Source of the DNA: Mycolicibacterium sphagni
GTDB taxonomy: Bacteria > Actinomycetota > Actinomycetes > Mycobacteriales > Mycobacteriaceae
NCBI RefSeq assembly: GCF_013337765.1
Contig: NZ_VBSB01000014.1
Coordinates: 1-64,000, forward strand
Reading direction: 5' to 3'
DNA: 64,000 nt
Below the pieces are notes generated by a model. It saw only the letters and a list, made by a program, of their open reading frames with translations. It did not search any database and was not told the origin of the DNA. Made by a program: the position numbers and the translations under genes. Below, one piece after another: positions 1-8,571 of the stretch; within the stretch, counting starts at the first letter, position 1; each line of letters opens with the position of its first letter.

Positions 1-14
1 TGCCCCCCTGGGCT

Positions 15-304
15 CGGGCGCTACGCGCCCGCGATGGGGTTCCTACAGTTCGACGCTTCGCGCCGAACTCGTTGCAACACTTGCGTTTTCGAGACGTGCG
101 GTAAGCCAATGCGCCGGCCTATTGTTTGACGCTTCGCGCCAAACCCGCTGGCTTGTTTGATGTTTCGCTTATATCTGTTCAAAGACGGTTGCTATCAATA
201 CCTTTCAATAATGCTCGCCGCTTCGCGGCTCCCCGGTGGCAATTTGATTGCCTACCAATGGCTTCCACCGCTGCGCGGTGGAACCACGTGGGCGCTTCGC
301 GCCC
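15..304. repeat. Telomere-like array of GCTNCGC palindromes
   Basis: Six inverted repeats are packed here: 15-31, 47-69, 124-144, 217-229, 263-283 and 290-304. Each has the same centre, GCTNCGC (GCTACGC at 20, GCTTCGC at 55, 131, 220 and 294, GCTGCGC at 270). Arms are 5 to 9 bp and mostly perfect; those at 47-69 and 124-144 carry one A/C mismatch. A degenerate seventh copy may lie near 158. Central GCTNCGC palindromes are characteristic of the termini of actinobacterial linear plasmids of Rhodococcus and relatives. Their crowding at the very start of the window suggests a replicon end. No terminal-protein gene is recognised in the window. Confidence 0.75.
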
Positions 305-844
305 CTAAAGTCCGCGGTGACGACTCTTTGGATGGGTCGGTGGTACGCCGCCGGCAGCGACCACCGAGACGACATGGAGGAAAGGACGTTTCTCCCCTCC
401 CCCCCTTTGGTCAGGGGAGGATTCACCCCCCCGCCTCGCCAGCACGTGGCCGCCAACCGGCCTGGCCGACCAGTTCGTCGTCGCAACTGCCGGGGGGAGC
501 TTCCACCCCCTCTCCTACCCGATCCCTCGCCTTGCGGCGCCCTCGGCGAGGGTGGATTCACCTCCCCCCGGGCCGCGCTGCCGCCAGGACGAGGCCGCCC
601 CGGGCAACAGGACGCCGAGCGGGTCCGCACTCGACAACTGCTGGGCTCGGTAACCACCGACTGACTGCCCTCACCCCCAGGGGACGATTCACCCTCCCCG
701 GTCTTACGCTCTGCTCGCTTACCAGCCTCAGCGCAAATTTTGGTGCACTTACCACCCGCCCTACGGCGTTAGCGTTGAGACATAGATCGGTCTCGCCAGC
801 ACACGACGTTCAGCAATGGGACCCAGGACGCCAAGAGGGATGCG
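305..844. other. Gene-free subterminal region with short repeats
   Basis: No convincing gene. The stretch holds an inverted repeat (CGGTGGT at 338-344 against ACCACCG at 360-366) and four copies of a G-run/C-run element around GATTCACC or a variant: 414-433, 492-510, 549-567 and 680-699. The core GGATTCACC occurs at 419 and 554, and CGATTCACC at 685. An 8-bp inverted repeat (CCCTCGCC/GGCGAGGG) lies between about 525 and 552. Such repeats are plausible in subterminal DNA of a linear replicon; their role is unknown. Confidence 0.5.
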
Positions 845-1051
845 ATGACAGCACACCGCTCCACTAGCACGCACGGCGACGACCAGCCGCGGACTGCCAC
901 CGACGACTACGTGCGCCGAGTCAGGATCGCGTGCGACGACCTCCACGACGACCCGCTCAGTGCCTCGGCCCGCACCGCGCTCCGCGCGCTCCTGGCCGAG
1001 GGGGAGGAATCACCCACCCAGCCTGTGGCTCGGGTGCGCCGTAGCGCTTAG
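845..1051 (+). CDS. Small hypothetical protein (68 aa)
   Basis: Polar, Asp/Arg-rich protein with no recognised domain. The ATG is preceded by AAGAGGG about 8 bases upstream, a fair ribosome site. It is the first gene inside the telomere-like region. The middle part (YVRRVRIACDDL) could form a short helix. Nothing in the sequence shows a function. Confidence 0.5.
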   Translation: MTAHRSTSTHGDDQPRTATDDYVRRVRIACDDLHDDPLSASARTALRALLAEGEESPTQPVARVRRSA

Positions 1052-1135
1052 CAATGCTCGTGGGGGCCAGGCCCCTCCCCCACTCACTCGGTGCTGCTGC
1101 ACGCCTGGTGGACCCTTGAGTACTCGTTAGGGAAG

Positions 1136-1378
1136 CTAGGAGCTCACGGACTTCAGTCGTGTTCGCCGAAGCTCTGCGGCGATCTCTACGGCGCTCCGCA
1201 GTTGATCCGCGGTGTACATCCAGCCGCCTTCAGCGGCGGCCCAGGTCCGCGGCACGAGTTGGGCGACCACGGGCTGCGGCAGACCACAAGCCTCGGCGAC
1301 GTCCTTCACGGTGAACATCTCCGGCGATCGAACCTCGCCGCGGTGCAACGCCACCGCCCGATCGTTCCCCTCAGCCAT
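1136..1378 (-). CDS. Small MerR/excisionase-like HTH protein
   Basis: An 80-residue protein whose core reads MFTVKDVAEACGLPQPVVAQ and then ends in TADQLRSAVEIA, the layout of a short winged-helix DNA-binding domain of the MerR/excisionase type. It probably binds DNA as a small regulator. An in-frame extension upstream to about 1513 exists but is Arg/Pro-rich and overlaps the divergent promoter-like element at 1469-1501, so the ATG starting MAEGNDRA is preferred, without an obvious ribosome site. A candidate, unproven, regulator of neighbouring operators. Confidence 0.6.
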   Translation of the reverse strand: MAEGNDRAVALHRGEVRSPEMFTVKDVAEACGLPQPVVAQLVPRTWAAAEGGWMYTADQLRSAVEIAAELRRTRLKSVSS

Positions 1379-1468
1379 GACCACAAGCCTATCGCCCCAG
1401 GCAGCTTCCCCATTCCGCTTTCTGAACTGGCGCCACCGGTCCGCGGGCCCGGGCGGCTTCGCCTGGCG

Positions 1469-1501
1469 TGACCGGTTCCGCCGGCCGATCGGCATATACC
1501 T
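1469..1501 (+). promoter_or_regulatory. TGACCGG/CATATACCT promoter-like element, copy 1
   Basis: TGACCGG begins 26 bases before TATACCT, as in the other copies. Here the next gene starts 36 bases after the element with its own ribosome site (GAGAGAGGAAG), so the transcript is not leaderless. Confidence 0.65.
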
Positions 1502-1536
1502 CCTGGAAAGCAAGTCCTTCGAGAGAGGAAGTCCCC

Positions 1537-1689
1537 ATGTTCACGATCGCAGTTCTCGTTGCGCCGCTGCAGACCCGCAAGGCCCGTAGCCTCGCGGTCC
1601 GAAAACTCGCCGCCCAAACTGCGGTCACGGCCAGCAAGAAATCCGGCCGCCCCGTCGACCCACGCGTCCAAAAACTTGCTGACTCATGA
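1537..1689 (+). CDS. Small basic hypothetical protein (50 aa)
   Basis: A 50-residue, Lys/Arg/Ala-rich protein beginning MFTIAVLVAPLQTRKARSLA. The ATG follows GAGAGAGGAAG by 5 bases and lies downstream of promoter-like copy 1. The hydrophobic start followed by a basic helix could make it a small nucleic-acid-binding or membrane-associated peptide. No family is recognised. Confidence 0.5.
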   Translation: MFTIAVLVAPLQTRKARSLAVRKLAAQTAVTASKKSGRPVDPRVQKLADS

Positions 1690-1737
1690 AAATCACTCTC
1701 GCCCTTGCACTGTCAGCTTGTTATGGTACCGTAACGC

Positions 1738-1759
1738 TATACACCTGATCCGGTGTACT
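1738..1759 (+). promoter_or_regulatory. ATACACC palindromic operator, copy 1
   Basis: Half-sites TATACACC and GGTGTACT are separated by six bases. The right half runs into TACTGA, a plausible -10, just before the ADP-ribosylglycohydrolase gene. A second near-palindrome, GTTATGGTACCGTAAC, lies directly upstream at about 1719-1734. Confidence 0.6.
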
Positions 1760-1784
1760 GACTTCTCCGAAGGGAGACGCTTTG

Positions 1785-2819
1785 ATGTCTACTCAGATCA
1801 ATGATTCCACCACCACGTCAACGCATTTCGCCGCCAAGTGGGCCGATGTATTACGGGGTTGCGCCTACGGCGACGCGTGGGGCAACACCAACGAGTTCAA
1901 GTCCTACAAGTCGCTGACCCGCACCACCGCGTACGGTCCCAATCTGCCCCAGCGGCTGGTGATCACCGACGACACCCAGATGACGTTGGCGCTGGCACGG
2001 GCGATCGACACGGCCGGAACCGCCGACGACGAAGCGCTGCGGACCGCCATCGTTGATGAGTTCGTCGGCTGGCGAAGCGATCCGGACAACAACCGCGCAC
2101 CGGGCAACACGTGCTTGCGCGCTACCGCCGCCCTAGCAGCCGGTTCCCCGTGGACCGCGGCCACCGTCGTGGGCTCCGATGGCTGCGGCACCGTGATGCG
2201 CACCAGCCCGGCCGCGTTCCTCCCCAATCACCTGTGGCGGCCGGTGGCCGCCTGGCAAGCCGCCGTCACGCACGGCAAGGCCAGCGGGATCGCCGCGGCG
2301 TTGGTGATGACCGCCGTCATCCGCGAAGCCGCACGAGGATGCATGCGACCCGGTAAGGCGCTCGGCTACGCCGTTGAGCTGTCCACCCACCCCGCGCTGC
2401 GCCACGGGATCGGCAAGTGGATCGCCGGACATCCCCAGGCTTCCACTGCGGCCGAGGCGGACGCCTTCCTCGCCGAGGGGCTCCGCGAAGTAGCGGACGT
2501 GCTGCGCCACGCTCACAGCGCCGTAGAGGCCTTCCAGCGCAATCCCTGGGGTGATGACCCTTGCCGCTACGCGGGCCAGGGCTGGCGGGCTCAGGAGACG
2601 CTGGCCGTGGCGCTGCTATGCGTCGACGCCCTCCCCAGCGACCCGGTGTCCGCGCTGCGCCGCGCCACCGTCACCGAGGGTGACTCCGATTCCATCGCCG
2701 CAGTCGCGGGCGCGATCCTCGGCGCACTACACCGCGATCCCTGGCCCGCCGAGTGGGCCGACCGGCTAGAGCCGCGATACCGCGACTGGATCAGCACCGC
2801 CGAGAACTACCAGTTCTAA
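1785..2819 (+). CDS. ADP-ribosylglycohydrolase family protein
   Basis: A 344-residue protein of the ARH/DraG family, which removes ADP-ribose from proteins, nucleic acids or small molecules using two metal ions. Metal-binding signatures are visible: GDAWG near residue 30, TDDT at 61-64, SDGCGTVMR in the middle and GDSDSIAAVAG near residue 300. Length fits the family. The ATG has GGGAG 9 bases upstream; a TTG one codon earlier is less likely. Palindromic operator copy 1 overlaps the presumed promoter, so repression is likely. It heads a run of four same-strand genes. Eraser activity is noteworthy because ADP-ribosyltransferase-like genes occur elsewhere in the window. Confidence 0.88.
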   Translation: MSTQINDSTTTSTHFAAKWADVLRGCAYGDAWGNTNEFKSYKSLTRTTAYGPNLPQRLVITDDTQMTLALARAIDTAGTADDEALRTAIVDEFVGWRSDPDNNRAPGNTCLRATAALAAGSPWTAATVVGSDGCGTVMRTSPAAFLPNHLWRPVAAWQAAVTHGKASGIAAALVMTAVIREAARGCMRPGKALGYAVELSTHPALRHGIGKWIAGHPQASTAAEADAFLAEGLREVADVLRHAHSAVEAFQRNPWGDDPCRYAGQGWRAQETLAVALLCVDALPSDPVSALRRATVTEGDSDSIAAVAGAILGALHRDPWPAEWADRLEPRYRDWISTAENYQF

Positions 2820-2853
2820 GACCAACCCCATCCGAAACCGAAAGGGACACCAA

Positions 2854-3090
2854 GTGATCACCCGGCTGACTCTCCCCCAGAGCACACATCCCGCACACAT
2901 CACCACGACGCATCACGGTCACGGTGGCAGCGGATTCTTCGACATCCTTTTCCGTGGATTCGCTTGGCGCACTGGCGAAGACGTAGCCAACAACTTGTTC
3001 CACATGGCCCCGGGTCTGATCACCCTTCTCGTCGTGGCAGCACTGCTGTTCTTCGGCATCCGCTGGGCGCTCAACCGCAGACGCAGCTGA
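2854..3090 (+). CDS. Small single-pass membrane protein
   Basis: A 78-residue protein from a GTG start with GAAAGGG about 8 bases upstream. Residues near 53-70 (LITLLVVAALLFFGIRWAL) form one membrane segment followed by a basic tail (NRRRS), so the C-terminus is probably cytoplasmic. The N-terminal half is His/Thr-rich. It follows the ADP-ribosylglycohydrolase gene closely. No function can be assigned. Confidence 0.65.
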   Translation: MITRLTLPQSTHPAHITTTHHGHGGSGFFDILFRGFAWRTGEDVANNLFHMAPGLITLLVVAALLFFGIRWALNRRRS

Positions 3091-3183
3091 CCCGCAGCCG
3101 GACAGCCTAGAAGGACCCAGCCGGCGCTGACCCGCAGGCTCCCCGGCACACAAGACCCATTCATCCCCCAAAAGGAGCGCGCA

Positions 3184-3480
3184 GTGGCCATCACCGATAC
3201 CGCCCGCCAAGCGCAGCGCAAAGCCCAGCACTGGGAACTGGTGGGATCCGCCGATGCCAGCTATGGCGTGCACCACGGCGTCACCAACGACGCCATCGTC
3301 CGCTACGTCACCCAAAACCGTTGGCCGCTATACGGAGTCACCGATAACGCCGCCCAACGCTCCTACATCAACGGTGTCCGCCGGCGACTCCGCGAATACG
3401 AGACCATCGGGCTGCTGCCAGCCGGCAACAGCGCCGCCGCATCCTCGGAAACTGTCCGCCCACCAGCAGAGAATGAGTAG
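3184..3480 (+). CDS. Hypothetical protein (98 aa)
   Basis: GTG start with AAAAGGAG 6 bases upstream. The protein has a basic N-terminus and the segment NDAIVRYVTQNRWPLYGVTD followed by RSYINGVRRRLREYE, which looks like a compact helical domain, perhaps DNA-binding. Its stop codon abuts the ATG of the next gene, so the two are translationally linked. No family recognised. Confidence 0.65.
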   Translation: MAITDTARQAQRKAQHWELVGSADASYGVHHGVTNDAIVRYVTQNRWPLYGVTDNAAQRSYINGVRRRLREYETIGLLPAGNSAAASSETVRPPAENE

Positions 3481-3798
3481 ATGACTGATCCCCACCGCCC
3501 GCGGCCATATCTGATACCTGTCAACGGCGCACCGACGCTGCCTCCACCACCGCTGTCCAAACCCACCATTCAGGCCAGCGAGCTCTCCGACAGCCAGTAC
3601 CCGGGCCGCCGGATCACGTTCCGCGGAGCCACCGGCGTCTTCAAAGGCATCGCCTTCACCTCCGGGTTGGTCTTGGACGCCAACGGTCAGACCCGGACCG
3701 TACCCAGCACCCCGCACATTCACATCGTCGACGACTGCGGCACCTACCACTACCTCGGCTTTGACCCCACCGCCGACAGCGTCACTCTCCTCAACTGA
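3481..3798 (+). CDS. Hypothetical protein (105 aa)
   Basis: Starts directly after the stop of the preceding gene. The N-terminus is Pro-rich; the rest looks like a small beta-rich domain (RRITFRGATGVFKGIAF, TYHYLGFDPTADSVTLL). No catalytic motif is visible. It ends the plus-strand run that began with the ADP-ribosylglycohydrolase gene and converges with the minus-strand operon. Confidence 0.6.
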   Translation: MTDPHRPRPYLIPVNGAPTLPPPPLSKPTIQASELSDSQYPGRRITFRGATGVFKGIAFTSGLVLDANGQTRTVPSTPHIHIVDDCGTYHYLGFDPTADSVTLLN

Positions 3799-3827
3799 CG
3801 GCCGACGCCGGAAGGCTCCGACACCGG

Positions 3828-4614
3828 CTATGGGTGCGTGCTGAAGCCGTCGCCGTTCGCCAGCCGCATCCTCAAACTATCGACGGGAACGTGAAAAGCG
3901 CTCTCCCTCACCGCCGCCAGATCCCGGCGGGCATCGTCGAGATAAGTGAATGCGGTCGCCTGACCGAGGAATCCCGGATGCCCGTCGACCGGTACAAGCC
4001 CGACACGTTGCCAGTATCGATTGAGCCGCTCGACCGCCTCGACCTTGCCCATCGAGATATCGCCGTCAAACTCCGCATCCCAGTGCGGAAACATCACCGC
4101 CAACCCCGCCGAGGTGGGCAACATCGTCCCGACCCGCCTCCGACACCGCCCACGCACCCAACTGGTGTCCGCGCGCTGATTCATCGACGACGACGTCGAG
4201 CACGATCATGACCACGTCGATCGACGCTGCGGCCGCGAAACACCCTTCCTCCTCGACGTCGGAGGCCAGCCACGATCCGTCGAACAAATCAGCGAACCTC
4301 CGCGCCTCCTCGGAGAACTCCGCGAGCACCAGGTCTGCAGGCTCGTGGCCCAGCTGAAGGACCAGGAAGTCGACGTGCCCCACGACGACGTCGGGATCGC
4401 CGACGTGCGACTCCATCACCCCGAGACGGATCTCGGCACGCCAATCCAGACAACACGGCAAGAAAGCGTTCGAATCCAGGCTCACGTAATGCATTCGCGG
4501 AGCCACGAATTCCAGTGTCTCCGCAGCGTTCAGTTCGGGAACGTAGTCCCCGAGATCACGTATGAAGTCGCACAGCTCGACGGCCTCCACCCCACAATTG
4601 TGGCGCATTGGCAA
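3828..4614 (-). pseudogene. Frameshifted GNAT-like acetyltransferase gene
   Basis: Two overlapping frames join into one protein of about 260 residues. The upstream frame (from ATG 4614) reads IVLDVVVDESARGHQLGAWAV, resembling the acetyl-CoA-binding motif of GNAT enzymes, then becomes meaningless. The second frame continues sensibly as VGTMLPTSAGLAVMFPHWD and on to the stop at 3828. Deleting one G from the GGG near 4130 restores a single frame. This is a recent inactivation or a base-calling error. The gene is last in the minus-strand kinase/ART operon. The GNAT assignment rests on one motif. Confidence 0.6.
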
Positions 4615-4640
4615 CTCCTAAAGCCGCCGCGGTCCGCGCC

Positions 4641-5822
4641 TCACCCGATCGTGTCGGCGAAGTACCCGGCAATTGCGGCGGCTATCTCGATGTACCGCTG
4701 TCGTGTGTCCGACACGATCGGGCCCGAGACGTCGATGACACCACCGGTACGCAGATGCGGGTCGAATGGCATCTCGATTACCGGCCGGTCGTGCCTGAGG
4801 AGCTCCTCACGCCACATCGCGCGGGTGTCCCTGTCTGCGTGACCGTCGGAATGGTTCAACACGATGATGGTGCGCTCAAGCAGACGCTCCATGCCGTTGC
4901 CGGCCAGCCACTCAAGTTTCTGCACGGCCAAGGACGCGCCATCCACTCTGGGTGCGCCCACCACGATCAACGCATCAAGATCGCGAAGCGCTTCTCGAGT
5001 GACCGCGGAATCGAGTGACGAACCGCAGTCGACGATGACCAGGGTGAAGTGGCGGTCCAGCTGTATGGCCGCTTCCCGGTAGATGAAGGGATCCAGTACC
5101 CGCCGGCGCCGACCTGCGTCCGCAGCTTCGCCGGCAAGAACGAACAAGCCCGCAGCGTTGCAGCCGAGGCTGGTGCGGATATCGGCGAAGCTGTCGAGGT
5201 GTCGCCCAGCCGCCAAGTCCCAGTAGGAGCCGACGGCGTGCGGATCAATCCGGGCACTGAGATGGCCGAAGGCCGTGTCGGCGTCGATGGCCACAACACG
5301 GTCCGCCCGGCGTAGCTCGGCGAAAATAGAGCCGACACCAGCGGCGATGCTGGTTTTCCCGACGCCGCCCTTGCCGACTACGCCGAACTTGAAGCGTCCC
5401 CGAAGGGGCGAGCTGATCGTAGCTTCTAGCGTTGCTTGCCGAAGCTCCTCCGAGGACGGGCCCGGAGCGACCAACCCGAACGTGCCGGTGTGGATCCATT
5501 TACGCCACCCGTGCGTGGGCTGCGCTGCCGTCCTCTTGGGTGCCAGCTCGGTCGTGATCGTGTCGCCGAACGTCCATGACGCTGGGAATGGTTCATGGCC
5601 TACTGCGTCTGTCCACCCTGGCGTATCAGCCCATCGGAGTGGTTCAGTGGGTAGGTCGTGCGCGGGCACGATGAGTGCTTCCCAGTCTGGAAACCCCTCG
5701 CCGTCGACCACCCATACCTCCACGATGAACTGGCGGCAGTCGCACTGGAAGGCCACGCCGCACGCCCAGCTTGAAGCCTTCCGCACGATCGCGCCGTTGA
5801 TCAACGCGAGTTCGTGCCACAC
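4641..5822 (-). CDS. EspI-like MinD/ParA-family ATPase
   Basis: A 393-residue protein with a deviant Walker A motif KGGVGKTS at 151-158, then AIDADTAFGHL and VIVDCGSS, as in MinD/ParA ATPases. The region before the P-loop (GWRKWIH, then FGLVAPGPSSEELR) matches the layout of ESX-associated MinD-like proteins such as EspI, with an added N-terminal domain of about 100 residues. Such proteins accompany type VII secretion loci and may regulate secretion. It lies downstream of the kinase-like and ART-like genes and far from parB, so a role in partition is less likely. The first Met is not certain. Confidence 0.75.
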   Translation of the reverse strand: MWHELALINGAIVRKASSWACGVAFQCDCRQFIVEVWVVDGEGFPDWEALIVPAHDLPTEPLRWADTPGWTDAVGHEPFPASWTFGDTITTELAPKRTAAQPTHGWRKWIHTGTFGLVAPGPSSEELRQATLEATISSPLRGRFKFGVVGKGGVGKTSIAAGVGSIFAELRRADRVVAIDADTAFGHLSARIDPHAVGSYWDLAAGRHLDSFADIRTSLGCNAAGLFVLAGEAADAGRRRRVLDPFIYREAAIQLDRHFTLVIVDCGSSLDSAVTREALRDLDALIVVGAPRVDGASLAVQKLEWLAGNGMERLLERTIIVLNHSDGHADRDTRAMWREELLRHDRPVIEMPFDPHLRTGGVIDVSGPIVSDTRQRYIEIAAAIAGYFADTIG

Positions 5823-5878
5823 CTATGCCGGAGGAGCAGACAAACTGGTCATTCCAAGCGGAGACGCTGCTCTGGGTT

Positions 5879-6316
5879 TCACCACCCCTCCTCAAGGGCG
5901 TCGAGACGTGCCTCTTGTTCGGCGCTGATGGCGCTGAGTTTCCAGGTGTCCCAGGCGTCGAGTGTCACGATTTGGTCAGGGTCGGCGGGCAGGATGATCC
6001 CGTATTCACCAGTGTCGGATTGTGGCTGCGGGAAGGTGACGTGCTCGCCGTCGATGGTCGCGTCGGTGGTGAACAGTGATCGGCGGCGGCACACTTCCAA
6101 ATCGAATTGTGGTCCTTCGCCGACGATCTGGCGGAACCACAGCAACGGCTCGGCGTCGTCGAGGCGAATTTCGCGGGCGATGGGTTGGCGGTAGATCATC
6201 TGATCGGTGGCGCGGTCGAAGACCTGGACCTGAGCGCCGCCGGCCGCAGGTCCGTCGGGATCGAATCCGTTGCGGCACAGTCTCCGGAGGACGTCGAGCC
6301 ATTCTGGTTGGTTCAT
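5879..6316 (-). CDS. Hypothetical protein (145 aa)
   Basis: The ATG overlaps the stop of the ART-like gene (ATGA), so the two are translationally coupled. The protein is acidic and mixed alpha/beta, beginning MNQPEWLDVLRRLCRNGFDP and ending in a helix (AISAEQEARLDALEEGW). No family is recognised. Tight coupling suggests a partner, chaperone or immunity protein for the large protein upstream; that is inference from context only. Confidence 0.7.
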   Translation of the reverse strand: MNQPEWLDVLRRLCRNGFDPDGPAAGGAQVQVFDRATDQMIYRQPIAREIRLDDAEPLLWFRQIVGEGPQFDLEVCRRRSLFTTDATIDGEHVTFPQPQSDTGEYGIILPADPDQIVTLDAWDTWKLSAISAEQEARLDALEEGW

Positions 6317-8571
6317 CCGGACACCACCACTTTCTCGACTGGCCGCCCACCGATGGTGGTGATGCCGGCCTTGGCCAGGTCGGCCAGCAGCGTCTTGCGA
6401 TAGCTGGAGGGACACATCACCTTATCGGGGGCGTCAGCGCCCAGCAGATCCAAACCGTGGCTGATCATCACCTCGTTGCTGCCACCGCTGAACTTCGCGA
6501 CCTGGTGCGGGTCGCGGGTCTGACCGCTGGTGCTGTATCCGGTGCCCGAGATCGCTGCCCCGAAGTGATCGCCGTTGTAGGCGTACCAGTCGGTGCGTGA
6601 CAACATCTTCTCCGGGTTGTTCCAGATCAGCCGGGCACCGCTGAGATGTGCACCCTGAGGCTGGACGCGGACGAAAACACTAGATGCGCCTCCGGATTTC
6701 ATGTCGGACTGTTCGGACATACCCAGGCCGTGCTGGACACCCATCATGCGGCGGCGCTCGGTGGAGGCCAGCACACCAGAAGTCAGCACGTTCGACAGGT
6801 TCTGGTGTCCGCCGGTGATGTGATGGGTGATGCACTTGTTGGCGAACGCCGGTTTGAGATCGGCGGTGGACTGCCCGATACGGCTCCAGGTGAGCCACCC
6901 GCGGGCCCGGTGCGGTTTGGGGTCGTAGCTGACCGCCTTGGCCATCGCGGCGCCGTCAGCATGCCCGAGCGCTTTGGCGACACCGTCCTTGAGTAGCCGC
7001 ACCTTGTCGGGCAGCGCATCGGCTTCTGCGTCGAGCTGCAGTTTGCGCGCGAACTGCGCCAGCCCGGCATCGTCGAGGCCGATCGCCTTCGGCGCACGCG
7101 CCATGAGCAGCCTGTGCGCGTGGGCTTCTTCGATGTCGGTGGCGGACTGGACGGCCCCGGTGACTGCCGAATTCTTCTCCAGGCCGCGCGCGGCGATATT
7201 GCGCTGCAGATACGTCCATTCCGCTTCGGCGGCGTTCATCGGCCGGTTGACGATGTTGAGGTGCCCGAGCTGTTCGAGCAGCTGGTGCTGGTGGCCGGCG
7301 CCCGGCGGTGCGATGACCTCGACGGTGCCGCGCAGGCTGGCGGCGCATTGTCCCGGAGGGTTCATCGACGTCGGTCGGACGACCGCTTGGAAGCCGTTGC
7401 CCAGGTCGATCGCCAGCTCGGTGCCCGAGGTGTTCTCGCGACCCTTCCCGTCCCAGGTGGACACCCCGTCGTCGGCGTGCGCGGAGATCCGCGACATGGG
7501 TCGTTGAGTCACGGGCAGCCCCGCTCCCTGGAATGTCGGGTCGGGCACCATCTTGGTGACCATGACTTCACCGGTGTGTTCAAAGGCGTTGACGGTCGGT
7601 ATCTTTCCGCCCTCGCCGTAGGGTGTCGTGAAGTCAGAGGCCATGCGTTGCTTGCAGTCGGCGATCGCCGCTTGATAATGCGCCATCATTTGCTGCTCGG
7701 CGCTGCCGGCCGCCGGCCCCGTCGCCTGCAACGCCTCGAGCTTCTTGTCGACCGAGTCGATCCGATCGATGGTGTGCTGCGGGATCGGGGTTCCGTCCTT
7801 GATGTGGTGGTTGATCGATTTCGCAGCCCGGGCGAGCTCTTCGTGCAGCTGCTGCTCCTTGTCGATGGGAAGACGGCCGGAAACCGTCTCAGGGACCTGG
7901 ATCGGCACCTTGGGTGCATCCGCCGGGCTGAGCGCGTCAAGCAGTTTCTCCTCGGCGTCGGGGGTGAGGGTGGCGCGAAGCACCTCATGGGACGGACCGC
8001 CCTTGGGGTCTTTGTAGGACGTCAGGATCGCCGCGCCGTCGGCCAGATCCGCACCTCCGACCGCGACCGCGGTACCGATGCCGTCACCGACGTCGAGTTC
8101 ATCTGGCACTGGGGTGAGCAGCTCATCGTCGCCCCACTCCTCCGCCGAGGCCGCAGCCGGCGGGGCCGCGCTGTCGGGTTCCTCGCCGGCGGCCGGCTGG
8201 GCCAACATCTCCTCGAGCTCGGCGACCTCGGATGCAGGCGCGGGCATCTCGGCGACCGTTGAGGATCCGCCGGCGGCCTCGGCCGCATCTTCAGCCGAGA
8301 TCACGTGCGAGCCGCATTCGCCGCAGATGCTGCCCGTCTCGGCCGAGATCGGCGTGCCACACATCAAGCACGGGACCAACTCTGCCGGATCAACCGTGTC
8401 CCCGACCGCTGTCACGTCGTCGAACGTCGGCGCGCTGGCTGGCGTCGTTGAAGCCTGCCCGTCCGGGATCTGACCTTCGGCGGTGACAACCTCAACGGCC
8501 AGATCGTCGGCTACCTCGGGTGCCGGTGCGATGGTGAACGGCTCATGAGTTTTCTGTTTCCCGGACCCCAT
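6313..8571 (-). CDS. Large protein with zinc ribbon and ADP-ribosyltransferase-like C-terminus
   Basis: 752 residues. The N-terminus MGSGKQKTHEPFTIAP resembles that of the next protein upstream in the operon. Cys pairs at 68/71 and 83/86 form a zinc ribbon, followed by an acidic Ala/Pro-rich linker. Around 575-705 lie HHITGGHQNLSNVLTSG, GGASSVFVRVQ and SNEVMISHGLDLL, whose order recalls the NAD-binding His and late Glu motifs of ADP-ribosyltransferases. The fold assignment is tentative. No signal peptide is visible. The ATG overlaps the stop of the kinase-like gene (TGATG). It could be a secreted or co-transferred effector, or a structural protein with a modifying domain. Confidence 0.5.
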   Translation of the reverse strand: MGSGKQKTHEPFTIAPAPEVADDLAVEVVTAEGQIPDGQASTTPASAPTFDDVTAVGDTVDPAELVPCLMCGTPISAETGSICGECGSHVISAEDAAEAAGGSSTVAEMPAPASEVAELEEMLAQPAAGEEPDSAAPPAAASAEEWGDDELLTPVPDELDVGDGIGTAVAVGGADLADGAAILTSYKDPKGGPSHEVLRATLTPDAEEKLLDALSPADAPKVPIQVPETVSGRLPIDKEQQLHEELARAAKSINHHIKDGTPIPQHTIDRIDSVDKKLEALQATGPAAGSAEQQMMAHYQAAIADCKQRMASDFTTPYGEGGKIPTVNAFEHTGEVMVTKMVPDPTFQGAGLPVTQRPMSRISAHADDGVSTWDGKGRENTSGTELAIDLGNGFQAVVRPTSMNPPGQCAASLRGTVEVIAPPGAGHQHQLLEQLGHLNIVNRPMNAAEAEWTYLQRNIAARGLEKNSAVTGAVQSATDIEEAHAHRLLMARAPKAIGLDDAGLAQFARKLQLDAEADALPDKVRLLKDGVAKALGHADGAAMAKAVSYDPKPHRARGWLTWSRIGQSTADLKPAFANKCITHHITGGHQNLSNVLTSGVLASTERRRMMGVQHGLGMSEQSDMKSGGASSVFVRVQPQGAHLSGARLIWNNPEKMLSRTDWYAYNGDHFGAAISGTGYSTSGQTRDPHQVAKFSGGSNEVMISHGLDLLGADAPDKVMCPSSYRKTLLADLAKAGITTIGGRPVEKVVVSG

